Assembly (NCBI GenBank): GCA_964342675.1 | Contig: CAYFFR010000013.1 | Coordinates: 1-36,775 of the forward strand | Length of the DNA: 36,775 nt | Direction of reading: 5' to 3' | Source: MED-G82 sp964342675 | GTDB taxonomy: Bacteria > Pseudomonadota > Gammaproteobacteria > Magnimaribacterales > D2472 | Part shown: piece by piece, positions 24,981 through 32,797 of the stretch | Numbering within the stretch: position 1 is the first letter of the stretch | How the letters are laid out: each line of letters starts with the position of its first letter | Position numbers and translations under genes: made by a program | The notes under the pieces: generated by a model | What the model saw: the letters and a program-made list of their open reading frames with translations, nothing else | The model's database searches: none | Told to the model about the DNA's origin: nothing

Positions 24981-27662
24981 ATGGCTAACAAGGAAAGCAT
25001 ATTTCTTATAGACGGTTCTTCATACCTGTATCGGGCTTTTCATGCAATGCCCCCTCTAACAACATCAAACGGACTGCCCACTGGTGCAATCAAAGGTGTT
25101 GTCAATATGCTAAGAAACCTCAAAAAGGATGACCCAGACCAGAAGATTATTACTGTATTTGATGCAAAAGGTAAAAATTTTAGACATAACATCTTAAATA
25201 CCTATAAAGCCAACAGACCACCAATGCCCGAGGAGCTTGTCCAACAATTAGATCCATTGAAGAAAATCTGCAACCTCATGGGAGCTCCGGTTGTTGAAGT
25301 CAAACAAGTGGAAGCTGATGATGTTATTGCGACGCTATGTAAAACATTAAAGAAGAATTTTAATGTAATTATTTCTTCTTTAGATAAGGATTTAATGCAG
25401 TTAGTTGAAGATCACTCAGTATGCATGAAGAACACCATGACCAATGATACTTTTAATGAAGCAGGAGTTTTTAAAAAGATGGGAGTGAGGCCTAACCAGA
25501 TAGTTGATTATTTAGCAATGGTTGGCGACTCTTCAGATAACATCCCTGGCGTGCCAAAAGTTGGGCCTAAAACCGCAGCTAAATGGCTTAGCGAATATAA
25601 AGACATGAATAATATTATTAAGAATGCAGAGTCTCTAACTGGAGCCGTTGGAAATTCTTTTAGAGAGTCATTAGGAGATCTTGATAGGAACAAGCTTTTG
25701 GTCTCTCTTAAAGATGATGTAGATATAGGCCCTAGTCTTGACTTATTACTAAAGAAGCGTCCAGACCATGCAAAACTACAAGATATATTTAGAGAGCTTG
25801 AATTTAATGCATGGCTGGATAAAGATCAGAACGATCTTAAGCCTATAAATAAATCTCAGCAATATAAATGCATTCTCTCAAAAGATGATCTATTAGAAGT
25901 TGTTACAGACATTAATAAAGCAGAAGTTTTTTCAATTGATACAGAGACAGACTCGCTTGATAAGAAAATTGCTAAGTTGATTGGTATCTCAATCAGCACC
26001 AAACCAAATACCGGAATATATATCCCTATGGGACATAAGTACCCAGGTGTGCCTGCTCAACTAGACCTCAAAGATGTTATAGAGACCTTGAAAAACCCCA
26101 TCGAAAAAAATCAACATAAGATTGTTGGTCAAAACCTTAAATATGACCTCCCCATTTTAAATAACCATGGCTTTTCAATCACCGACTTTCATTCTGATAC
26201 TATGATTCTTTCTTATGTATTCAATAGCACTGCCTCTAGGCACGGATTAGATAATTTAGCAAAAAATTATTTAGATTATGACACTTTAAAATATAAAGAT
26301 TTAGTTGGAACTGGAAAAAAAACCATATCATTTTCAGAGGTTACAATTGAGGATGCAACCGAATATGCTTCGGAAGATGCTGACCTAACATTAAGGCTAT
26401 TTCATTTTTTTTCAGAAAAGCTCGCTTCTCAACCTACTTTATTGAAGCTCTTGGAGGATATAGAGAATCCAACCTTAAAAACGCTTATCAATATTGAAAA
26501 TAATGGAGTAAAAATTGATAAGTCTATGCTAGAAGGTTACTCAAAGGAGCTATCTAAGAAAATATCCTCACTCAGGAAAAAGGCATTTAAAATTACTCAA
26601 GAAGAGTTTAATCTAGACTCCCCCAAACAATTATTAGAAGTCCTATATCATAAACAAGGGCTACCTGTTTTAAAGAAAACCCCTAAAGGACAACCATCTA
26701 CCAATGAAGAAACACTCCAGAGACTTGCAGAAGAATATGATCTTCCAAAGATCATTTTAGAATATAGGGGACTAGCTAAATTAAAATCAACATATACTGA
26801 TAGCCTTGTAAAAATGATCCATCCTTTAACGAAAAGAGTACACACCTCTTATCAGCAGGCTGTAACTTCTACCGGCAGGCTTTCATCTACAGAACCAAAC
26901 CTCCAAAACATCCCTATAAAAACCTCTGAAGGAAGAAAGATTAGAGAAGCTTTTATTCCCGAGGAGGGGAAATCAATACTGTCTGCAGATTATTCCCAAA
27001 TTGAACTAAGAATCATGGCTCATTTGTCAAAAGATAAAAACTTAACTAAGGCATTCAACAGCAATCTTGATGTTCATGCTTCTACTGCATCTGAAATTTT
27101 TAACATCCCCATAGAAGATGTATCACCAGACCACAGAAGAAAAGCAAAAGCAATTAATTTTGGATTAATGTATGGCATGTCCGCATTTGGATTAACCAGG
27201 CAGCTAGGTATTAGCAGGAAAGATGCCCAAGACTATTTAGATGCTTACTTTGTACGTTATCAGGGGGTTGAAACATACCTCAAAACAGTAAGAGAGCAAG
27301 CAAAATCAAACCAATTTGTAGAAACAATCTTAGGCAGGAAAGTTCATGTTCCAGAAATTAATTCTGGAAATGGCCTAAGAAGACAAGCCTCAGAACGAGC
27401 AGCAATTAATGGACCCCTTCAGGGCTCAGCCGCAGACATTATTAAAAAAGCAATGATTGACATTTATCAGTGGACTCGAACCGCCCCTTACGATATACAA
27501 ATAATTATGCAGGTTCATGATGAGCTCATTTTTGAAGCTGAACAAGATCATATAGAAGAGATATCTAAACAGATAAAGAACACTATGGAGAATACAATTA
27601 AGCTATCAGTGCCCTTACTGGTGGACATTAACTCAGGTAAAAACTGGAATGAAGCTCATTAA
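24981..27662 (+). CDS. polA: DNA polymerase I
   Basis: PolA fills gaps and removes RNA primers. The 893-residue protein has all three activities. The N-terminal 5'-3' exonuclease (about 1-290) begins FLIDGSSYLYRAFHAMPPL and contains the H3TH segment VGDSSDNIPGVPKVGPKTA. The proofreading domain is intact: Exo I SIDTETDSL, Exo II GQNLKYDLPIL and Exo III YASEDADL. The polymerase motifs are A (SADYSQIELRIMAHLS), B (RRKAKAINFGLMYGMSAFG) and C (QVHDELIFE). Length is normal (E. coli 928). The ATG at 24981 is divergent from dsbB. Its stop lies in the loop of a terminator-like hairpin and overlaps the next convergent gene by 4 nt. Confidence 0.98.
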   Translation: MANKESIFLIDGSSYLYRAFHAMPPLTTSNGLPTGAIKGVVNMLRNLKKDDPDQKIITVFDAKGKNFRHNILNTYKANRPPMPEELVQQLDPLKKICNLMGAPVVEVKQVEADDVIATLCKTLKKNFNVIISSLDKDLMQLVEDHSVCMKNTMTNDTFNEAGVFKKMGVRPNQIVDYLAMVGDSSDNIPGVPKVGPKTAAKWLSEYKDMNNIIKNAESLTGAVGNSFRESLGDLDRNKLLVSLKDDVDIGPSLDLLLKKRPDHAKLQDIFRELEFNAWLDKDQNDLKPINKSQQYKCILSKDDLLEVVTDINKAEVFSIDTETDSLDKKIAKLIGISISTKPNTGIYIPMGHKYPGVPAQLDLKDVIETLKNPIEKNQHKIVGQNLKYDLPILNNHGFSITDFHSDTMILSYVFNSTASRHGLDNLAKNYLDYDTLKYKDLVGTGKKTISFSEVTIEDATEYASEDADLTLRLFHFFSEKLASQPTLLKLLEDIENPTLKTLINIENNGVKIDKSMLEGYSKELSKKISSLRKKAFKITQEEFNLDSPKQLLEVLYHKQGLPVLKKTPKGQPSTNEETLQRLAEEYDLPKIILEYRGLAKLKSTYTDSLVKMIHPLTKRVHTSYQQAVTSTGRLSSTEPNLQNIPIKTSEGRKIREAFIPEEGKSILSADYSQIELRIMAHLSKDKNLTKAFNSNLDVHASTASEIFNIPIEDVSPDHRRKAKAINFGLMYGMSAFGLTRQLGISRKDAQDYLDAYFVRYQGVETYLKTVREQAKSNQFVETILGRKVHVPEINSGNGLRRQASERAAINGPLQGSAADIIKKAMIDIYQWTRTAPYDIQIIMQVHDELIFEAEQDHIEEISKQIKNTMENTIKLSVPLLVDINSGKNWNEAH

Positions 27663-27680
27663 GTTGAGCTTGTTTCTTTT
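27652..27680 (+). terminator. Rho-independent terminator-like hairpin at the polA stop
   Basis: AAGCTCA and TGAGCTT form a perfect 7-bp stem around the 6-nt loop TTAAGT, followed by GTTTCTTTT. The polA TAA lies in the loop, and so does the stop of the convergent COQ4-like gene. The T-rich tail is on the plus strand only, so it would serve polA. The stem is short, which makes it a moderate candidate. Confidence 0.5.
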
Positions 27681-28198
27681 GCTTTGAAAGAACCAGACCA
27701 CTGGATGTAACTTTTTGGCGTCCTTTCTTTCTTATCTAAGATACGAATATTATATTCCTTTCTAAGCTCATTAATTTTTTTACTGAGAAGAGCATCATCT
27801 AGAACAAAACTCCATTTTTTTGACATGGCTCTTGCTCTTTTTATAGCTTTTATTTTTAAGGGCAGCATCTTAAAAAATATTTTTATCATGCCAAAAACTC
27901 CAAACTCTTTAAATAACATTTTTTGCAAGTCTTTTATTTCAGGCAGTTTTTGATATTGCTTAAGATAACTAAATTTCCATTTACAGCCCCATAATACCCA
28001 CGAATCCAGAATAGCTTCCTCTTCTATTGTTGTATCAAGACCAAATATGACGTGAGTTACATCATGCTCTAAAATTAATTTTGATCCTGGCTTATCAAAC
28101 AACATCTTCCTATCGTTTATTTTTAAATACTTACGATATTCTTCAACTCCTTGAGCTAAAGTCATTGCACAGTTTTGCTCTTGGTATTGCATGGCCAT
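27659..28198 (-). CDS. COQ4-like protein with HDxxH-x11-E motif
   Basis: This 179-residue protein has no signal peptide or obvious membrane helix. It contains HDVTH (residues 45-49) followed after exactly 11 residues by Glu61, which is the HDxxHx11E metal motif of the COQ4 family. The spacing of the following G and T residues (HVIFGLDTTIEEE) and a C-terminal LSKKINELRKEYNI also resemble COQ4 proteins. COQ4 acts in ubiquinone biosynthesis and has been linked to decarboxylation and hydroxylation at ring carbon C1. Whether this homologue does so is an inference. Its ATG overlaps the engB stop (TAATG), so the two are co-translated, and its end overlaps polA by 4 nt. Confidence 0.62.
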   Translation of the reverse strand: MAMQYQEQNCAMTLAQGVEEYRKYLKINDRKMLFDKPGSKLILEHDVTHVIFGLDTTIEEEAILDSWVLWGCKWKFSYLKQYQKLPEIKDLQKMLFKEFGVFGMIKIFFKMLPLKIKAIKRARAMSKKWSFVLDDALLSKKINELRKEYNIRILDKKERTPKSYIQWSGSFKAKETSST

Positions 28199-28785
28199 TA
28201 GTTTTGATAACTTAGAATAACAGAAGACAAGCTTTTAAATCCAATATTTTTAACTGTAGAGGTTACAATTACATCTTCTATATTTAGAGCCGTAACAACC
28301 TCTCTTTTTACCGTTGCAACCCTATTATTCGATAGTTTATCTGCCTTAGTTAGAGTCGGAATACAATCCACTGAATGTTTTTTACACAAATCGATAACAT
28401 TTATATCGCTTTTTCTTAAAGGGCGTCTAATATCCATAAATAATATTAATGCTTTTAAAGAGGCTCGTTTTAAAAAATATTCTGAAATAAGTGAGCCCCA
28501 ACCCTCAATTAATTTGTGCCTAGTTTTAGCATACCCATAACCCGGCAAATCCAACAACTTTAATTTCTCATTTACTTTAAAGAAGTTTACCTCTGTTGTC
28601 CTCCCTGGAGTTTTGCTGGTTCTAGCAAGCTTTGGATTGTCAACCAATGCGTTTAAAGCGCTAGACTTACCTGCGTTTGATCTCCCAGCTAACACAACCT
28701 CCACACCTTTATCCTGGGGCATAGACTTATACTCTCTAACCCCAGTTACAAAAACAGTATTTTTAAAAGGATTATTCATAGACAT
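28198..28785 (-). CDS. engB: Ribosome biogenesis GTPase EngB (YihA/YsxC)
   Basis: EngB is an essential GTPase for large-subunit assembly. Read from the ATG at 28785 the product has 195 residues, near the family norm (E. coli 210). G1 is GRSNAGKSS at 34-42, the switch segment is TSKTPGRTTEVNFF, G3 is DLPG at 79-82 followed by YGYA, and G4 is TKAD. The open frame continues upstream to 28887, but the extra 34 residues are hydrophobic, unlike this family, and would overlap the divergent cytochrome gene, so that start is rejected. Another ATG at 28779 is possible. A CATAAA box ends 6 nt before the ATG. Confidence 0.95.
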   Translation of the reverse strand: MSMNNPFKNTVFVTGVREYKSMPQDKGVEVVLAGRSNAGKSSALNALVDNPKLARTSKTPGRTTEVNFFKVNEKLKLLDLPGYGYAKTRHKLIEGWGSLISEYFLKRASLKALILFMDIRRPLRKSDINVIDLCKKHSVDCIPTLTKADKLSNNRVATVKREVVTALNIEDVIVTSTVKNIGFKSLSSVILSYQN

Positions 28786-28791
28786 AAATCT

Positions 28792-28797
28792 TTTATG
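28792..28797 (-). promoter_or_regulatory. Candidate -10 box for engB, leaderless arrangement
   Basis: On the minus strand this reads CATAAA (four of six matches to TATAAT), 6 nt before the preferred engB ATG. The match is weak alone; it is listed because the spacing repeats that at def, polA and the LptM-like gene. Confidence 0.25.
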
Positions 28798-28813
28798 GTA
28801 TTGCGTAACAGCA

Positions 28814-28819
28814 TATAAT
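28814..28819 (+). promoter_or_regulatory. -10 box for the cytochrome c4-dsbA-cytochrome c5 operon
   Basis: A perfect TATAAT inside GCATATAATATTCC ends 25 nt before the cytochrome c4 ATG, giving a leader of about 19 nt. No Shine-Dalgarno element is seen in that leader. The core resembles the def promoter (GCATATAATATCC). Confidence 0.45.
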
Positions 28820-28844
28820 ATTCCTTCTGAAATTAAATTCAAAA

Positions 28845-29498
28845 ATGCAAAAAGGTTTATTACTATTAAGTTTATTAGTTTGTTCATTCTTGATGGACAG
28901 TAAGCCTCTCGATATTCCTAATCTCATTCCATCAGGAGATCCTGATAAAGGAGCAGGCCTGGTAGCAGATTGTGTTGTATGTCATGGAGTAGATGGAAAT
29001 AGCATTAATACAGATTGGCCTAGCCTTGCTGAACAGAATACAAGATACTTATATGATCAGCTTAAATACTTTCAATCAGGTGAAAGAGAGAATGCTTTAA
29101 TGACAGCAGTTACCCCATATCTAAATACTTTAAATGACAAACAGCTTTTAGATATAGCATCATTTTACTCATCTGAAGCAAGCAATATAGGCCAGGCAAC
29201 AAATGATGAAGAGTTACTTGCTTTAGGCGAAAGCCTGTATAGAGCGGGTGATCTTGATAGGGGTATTCCTGCATGCATAGCCTGTCATTCGATTAATGGC
29301 AATGGCATTAGTCAGGCTGGCTTCCCAAAAGTATCTGGACAACAAAAAGGTTACCTAGTTTCTTCATTAAAAGATTATCGTTCAAAGACTAGGGTGGCTG
29401 GAAATTACGCTTCTATTATGCACGCAGCTTCTGCTAATCTATCTGATACAGATATAGATGCTGTAGCAAACTACATTTATGGACTTTATGAGAAATGA
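28845..29498 (+). CDS. Cytochrome c4 (diheme)
   Basis: Cytochrome c4 is a periplasmic diheme electron carrier that feeds terminal oxidases. The 217-residue product has a hydrophobic N-terminal signal (about 4-16) and two class I cytochrome domains, with heme sites CVVCH at 43-47 and CIACH at 144-148. The two halves share the family pattern of CxxCHGxxG, then a YLYDQLKYFQSGERENALMT / YLVSSLKDYRSKTRVAG helix, then a probable axial Met (LMTAVTPYL; SIMHAASANL). It starts at the ATG at 28845 and overlaps dsbA by 4 nt. Pseudomonas likewise has cytochrome c4, dsbA and engB near polA. Confidence 0.95.
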   Translation: MQKGLLLLSLLVCSFLMDSKPLDIPNLIPSGDPDKGAGLVADCVVCHGVDGNSINTDWPSLAEQNTRYLYDQLKYFQSGERENALMTAVTPYLNTLNDKQLLDIASFYSSEASNIGQATNDEELLALGESLYRAGDLDRGIPACIACHSINGNGISQAGFPKVSGQQKGYLVSSLKDYRSKTRVAGNYASIMHAASANLSDTDIDAVANYIYGLYEK

Positions 29499-30118
29499 AG
29501 ATGACACACACTAGACTTATTATTTTTAGTATTGCCTTTAGCTTAATAATTAACTTAAATGCCCAATTTCAACAGGGCAGAGATTATGAAAGAATTCCAA
29601 ATCCCTTACCTATAAAACAGGACAATAAAGTAGAGGTTATTGAGGTGTTTTGGTATGGTTGTGGTCATTGCTATTCGTTTGATCCAGTTGTTAATAAATG
29701 GGCGGACAAGCTTGGTAAGGAAGTTACATTTAAAAAGCTACCAGTTGTTTGGGGCCCTGTGCATGAACTGCATGCGAAGCTATATTATACAATCGAAGCA
29801 TTAGGCATAGGAGACACTGCTCATGCAGCGGTTTTTACGTCAATCCATAGAGAAAGGAATTTTTTATCGAACAACAAAGCAATTGTTCAATTTTTAGTGA
29901 AGCTGGGCATTGAGGAGTCTGAGATAAATAAAACTATGAATTCTTTTTCTGTTAAGCAAAAAGTTAAAAGAGCCAATGAGCTATCAAAAAGGCTTGCCAT
30001 ACGTTCAGTACCTATGATGTTTGTCGATGGTTTGTATAGAGTGCAAGTTAAAGGATCTCAAAACACGATGCTTGATACAGTCGATTATTTAGTTGAAATG
30101 CAAAAACCAAACTCATAA
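29495..30118 (+). CDS. dsbA: Periplasmic thiol:disulfide oxidoreductase DsbA
   Basis: DsbA introduces disulfide bonds into exported proteins. The 207-residue product has a signal peptide (about 1-23, ending NLNA), a thioredoxin fold with the active site CGHC at 56-59 in VFWYGCGHCYSFDP, an inserted helical domain, and the cis-proline strand RSVPMMFVDGLY. Length matches the family (E. coli 208). The ATG overlaps the cytochrome c4 stop. DsbA is needed for multi-disulfide envelope proteins and interacts with c-type cytochrome maturation, which fits its position between two cytochrome genes. dsbB is in the same window. Confidence 0.96.
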   Translation: MKMTHTRLIIFSIAFSLIINLNAQFQQGRDYERIPNPLPIKQDNKVEVIEVFWYGCGHCYSFDPVVNKWADKLGKEVTFKKLPVVWGPVHELHAKLYYTIEALGIGDTAHAAVFTSIHRERNFLSNNKAIVQFLVKLGIEESEINKTMNSFSVKQKVKRANELSKRLAIRSVPMMFVDGLYRVQVKGSQNTMLDTVDYLVEMQKPNS

Positions 30119-30120
30119 CT

Positions 30121-30543
30121 ATGAAAAACATATATCCCATTCTTATCATCTTTTTATGTTTTGTATTTTTATTTAATGGTAAAAAATATGATGACCTGGT
30201 TTCTTCAAGACTGTCTTCAAATATTGAAATTTGTTTAGAGGGAGAGTCTTGTGGGGTTGCTGTAGCAACAACATCAGCCTCTGTTGCTACAAACTCTAAT
30301 CAGAATAGAAGTGTTGAAGATATTTATGCTTCAGGCTGTGCAACCTGTCATGATACCGGTCTTGCAGGATCACCTTTACTAGGAAATATAACCCAATGGA
30401 GCAACAGAGTTCCAAAAGGAAGAGACACACTAGTAAATAATGCTTGGAATGGGATTAACGGGATGCCTGCAAAAGGACTATGCCAAGATTGTTCGAAAGA
30501 GGAAATAGCCTCTGTAGTAGATTATATGTTAGATAGCATATAG
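30121..30543 (+). CDS. Cytochrome c5-type monoheme cytochrome
   Basis: This 140-residue protein has an N-terminal hydrophobic signal or anchor (about 4-19), a variable Ser/Thr-rich linker and a C-terminal cytochrome c5 domain. The heme site is CATCH at 73-77. The ending GMPAKGLCQDCSKEEIASVVDYML has the axial Met and the extra CxxC pair that form the disulfide typical of cytochrome c5. It starts 2 nt after dsbA. The linker (about 45-63) probably tethers the domain to the membrane. It is a likely electron donor to the caa3 oxidase or a related pathway; direct partners are inferred. Confidence 0.92.
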   Translation: MKNIYPILIIFLCFVFLFNGKKYDDLVSSRLSSNIEICLEGESCGVAVATTSASVATNSNQNRSVEDIYASGCATCHDTGLAGSPLLGNITQWSNRVPKGRDTLVNNAWNGINGMPAKGLCQDCSKEEIASVVDYMLDSI

Positions 30544-30547
30544 CTTA

Positions 30548-31267
30548 CTAAGCACCCTTCCTTTCAAAATTTTTAGCAATGGTTTGAACAGCATTTAACC
30601 AGTTCTTTATTTCAATCGGCTTTTCAACTGGATGCTCCCAGCTCAAATTATTTTTATTGAACCAAACGGCATTAGCCCCAGCCTCCTTAGCACCAATAAC
30701 ATCATTGATAGGATGATCACCAATATGAAGAATTTCACTCATATCTATATTAAAGAAGCTTGATGCAGCCTCAAAATGCTTAGGGGCTGGCTTATTGCTT
30801 TTAACATCCATTGATGAAATAGAGCATTTAAAGAAACGGTCAATGCCAATTTTCTTAATATTAGCATTACCATTCGTTAGCACTCCAAGATTAAAGACTT
30901 TAGCTAGGGCTGTAAGAGAACTAATCACACCATCATAAAGAACAACGTTTTGTCTTGCTTCTATAAAAATATCAAAGGCATCATCAATAAACTTGTTTAA
31001 GCTTTCGTTATTATCAAAGAAGGGTTTGACATGATATTCAATAGTTGCTTTTCTTAAAGATCCAAGGTCATAATTCATGCTAGGATTAATTTCAACCAAT
31101 GACCGTCTTAGCGCCATAAAATCTTCATAATTTCCCCAATCAATTTTTTGATTAATATGCTTTTCTATCCACTTTCTTGTATTTATTTCTGCATTAATTA
31201 TTACGGGCTCTATATCCCAAAAGGTATCATCTAAATCAAAAGTGATTGCTTTAATTTTCTTTTTCAT
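30548..31267 (-). CDS. yigB: HAD-superfamily phosphatase, YigB-like
   Basis: This 239-residue protein is a HAD hydrolase with all motifs: DLDDT at 11-15, TNG in VLTNGN, the motif III lysine in SNKPAPKHF, and GDHPINDVIGAKEAG. E. coli YigB, which dephosphorylates a flavin-pathway intermediate, also follows xerC and has the same length (238). The role in riboflavin synthesis is therefore plausible, though HAD substrates cannot be predicted securely. The ATG at 31267 is preferred over one at 31300, because the latter adds 11 non-conserved residues and increases overlap with xerC from 17 to 50 nt. Its stop is 4 nt from the cytochrome c5 stop. Confidence 0.88.
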   Translation of the reverse strand: MKKKIKAITFDLDDTFWDIEPVIINAEINTRKWIEKHINQKIDWGNYEDFMALRRSLVEINPSMNYDLGSLRKATIEYHVKPFFDNNESLNKFIDDAFDIFIEARQNVVLYDGVISSLTALAKVFNLGVLTNGNANIKKIGIDRFFKCSISSMDVKSNKPAPKHFEAASSFFNIDMSEILHIGDHPINDVIGAKEAGANAVWFNKNNLSWEHPVEKPIEIKNWLNAVQTIAKNFERKGA

Positions 31268-32168
31268 TAGATTTAAATGCTCTCGGGTGGGACTTCTCAT
31301 AGACCTTAATTAGATGCTGATAATCCAACTTAGTATATATTTGAGTGGTTGATAGAGAGCTATGTCCGAGCAGCTCTTGGACACTCCTCAAGTCCCCGCT
31401 AGATTCCAGTAAATGCGTTGCAAAACTATGCCTAAGCATATGTGGATGAACAGGAGGCAAGCCCTGGATGACACTAATTTTCTTGATTCTATCTTGTACA
31501 CTTCTAGAGCTCAATCTACCTCCACGAAGATTCAGGAACAAGGCTAGGCTTTTGGTTGGAATCTTTTCTCTTTCTTTAAGCCATTTTTTTAAAGCATCTT
31601 GTGCATATCTTCCAATAGGGGCAATTCTGGTCTTAGAGCCCTTACCAATAACCCTAAGATACCTATTATCATCCTCAAAATCATTTATGTTAGCGTTTAC
31701 AACCTCTGAGACCCTTAAACCACAAGAATATAGAACTTCAATAATAGCTACATCTCTAAAATCTTGTATAGATTTGGTTTTATAGCTTAAAAGCTGATCC
31801 ATTTGCTCTGGAGTGAGGATTGAAGGTAGTTTTTTAGGAGCTTTTGGTGAAATAATATCTTCCATTGGAGAAGTTTTAATTACTGAGTTTCGCTTGAGGA
31901 AGAGAAAAAAACCTTTTACAGAAGATAAATGCCTTTGAATGCTCTTAGAGCTTATGTTTTTGTTATATAAATAACTTAACCATTGAGAACATATATCTGA
32001 GTCAACGGCTTTATAAGATGTAATGTTCTTTTCATTTACAAAGTCAGCTAATTTATTTAGATCTCTAAGGTATGCTTTTCTTGAATTCTCAGATAGGCCT
32101 TTTATATCTTTAACATAATCAGTGTATCTAATAATGTCTTTATGCATGAATGACTGATTGCTAGACAT
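31251..32168 (-). CDS. xerC: Site-specific tyrosine recombinase XerC
   Basis: XerC, with XerD, resolves chromosome dimers at dif. The 305-residue protein has an N-terminal core-binding SAM-like domain (about 12-95) and a C-terminal catalytic domain with the full set Arg152, Lys176, His243, Arg246, His269 and Tyr278 (SCGLRVSEVV, HPHMLRHSFATHLL, LLGHSSLSTTQIYTKLD). Its place after dapF and DUF484 and before a YigB-like phosphatase matches E. coli and Pseudomonas and distinguishes XerC from XerD or an integron/phage integrase. It overlaps DUF484 by 1 nt (TAATG). No dif site was recognised in the window. Confidence 0.96.
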   Translation of the reverse strand: MSSNQSFMHKDIIRYTDYVKDIKGLSENSRKAYLRDLNKLADFVNEKNITSYKAVDSDICSQWLSYLYNKNISSKSIQRHLSSVKGFFLFLKRNSVIKTSPMEDIISPKAPKKLPSILTPEQMDQLLSYKTKSIQDFRDVAIIEVLYSCGLRVSEVVNANINDFEDDNRYLRVIGKGSKTRIAPIGRYAQDALKKWLKEREKIPTKSLALFLNLRGGRLSSRSVQDRIKKISVIQGLPPVHPHMLRHSFATHLLESSGDLRSVQELLGHSSLSTTQIYTKLDYQHLIKVYEKSHPRAFKSNEKEN

Positions 32169-32797
32169 TACTTTAGTGATCTAATTGCTGCAGCAATAAC
32201 ATCTCTAATATATTCAATAAATGCTGAGCCTTCATCGCCAAGATACTTAGAGGCATCAGATGAACCAAACTTAATTATCCCGTTTAAATTATTTTTTACT
32301 TTGAATGCGCATACCACTGCAGATTTGATTTTCTTAGATCCAAATAAATGCTCCATCTTTTCTAAGGAAAATGTTCCCATGTAGACATTATTTGGCTTTA
32401 AAGCTATCCCTGATTCTTTAATAAAGTCTTGTTGCTGTTTTGAGTTTAATAACTCTATTTCGAACGCACTAACATCAAAGTTATTTAAGAACTGTTCTTT
32501 GGTTTCCTTTATTAGCTCTTTTACCGATTTTGATGCCACGATTTTAATAACAAGGTCTTTAGTTTTTTCAAATAATTCTTCATTTGATTTTGCAGTTTCA
32601 ATAAACCGAGTCAATAAAGACATCAAGTTACTTTGTTCGTCTCTTAGGCTTTGAACTTGTCTTTCTAGTAATGAACTAGCTGATCCTGCGCCATGTTTAA
32701 AATTTAATTCGCTTACTAAAGAAGGGTGGCTGATAAAAAAATCTTTATTTTTCAATAAAAAAATTTCAACCTCTTTGTTAGTTAACTTCTTTCCCAT
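32168..32797 (-). CDS. DUF484 family protein (GAF-like)
   Basis: This 209-residue protein matches DUF484 in layout: an N-terminal helical part with NKDFFISHPSLVSELNFKHGAGSASSLLERQVQSL, in which HGAGSASSLLERQV is the recognisable core, followed by a coiled-coil-like helix and a GAF-type domain. The region from about 125 to 205 ends FGSSDASKYLGDEGSAFIEYIRDVIAAAIR. The family lies between dapF and xerC in gammaproteobacteria, but its function is unknown. It overlaps dapF by 16 nt and xerC by 1 nt, so it is translated as part of the same message. Confidence 0.88.
   Translation of the reverse strand: MGKKLTNKEVEIFLLKNKDFFISHPSLVSELNFKHGAGSASSLLERQVQSLRDEQSNLMSLLTRFIETAKSNEELFEKTKDLVIKIVASKSVKELIKETKEQFLNNFDVSAFEIELLNSKQQQDFIKESGIALKPNNVYMGTFSLEKMEHLFGSKKIKSAVVCAFKVKNNLNGIIKFGSSDASKYLGDEGSAFIEYIRDVIAAAIRSLK

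Noticed and set aside
28613..28903. Plus-strand 96-residue open frame overlapping engB and cytochrome c4
   Set aside because: It overlaps two well-supported genes and its composition is that of reverse-strand engB codons.
31468..31785. Plus-strand 105-residue open frame
   Set aside because: Antisense to the catalytic half of xerC, with no ribosome-binding site or family pattern.
31251..32168. XerC as a mobile-element integrase
   Set aside because: The dapF-DUF484-xerC-yigB order is the housekeeping context, and no attachment repeats or cargo genes are present.
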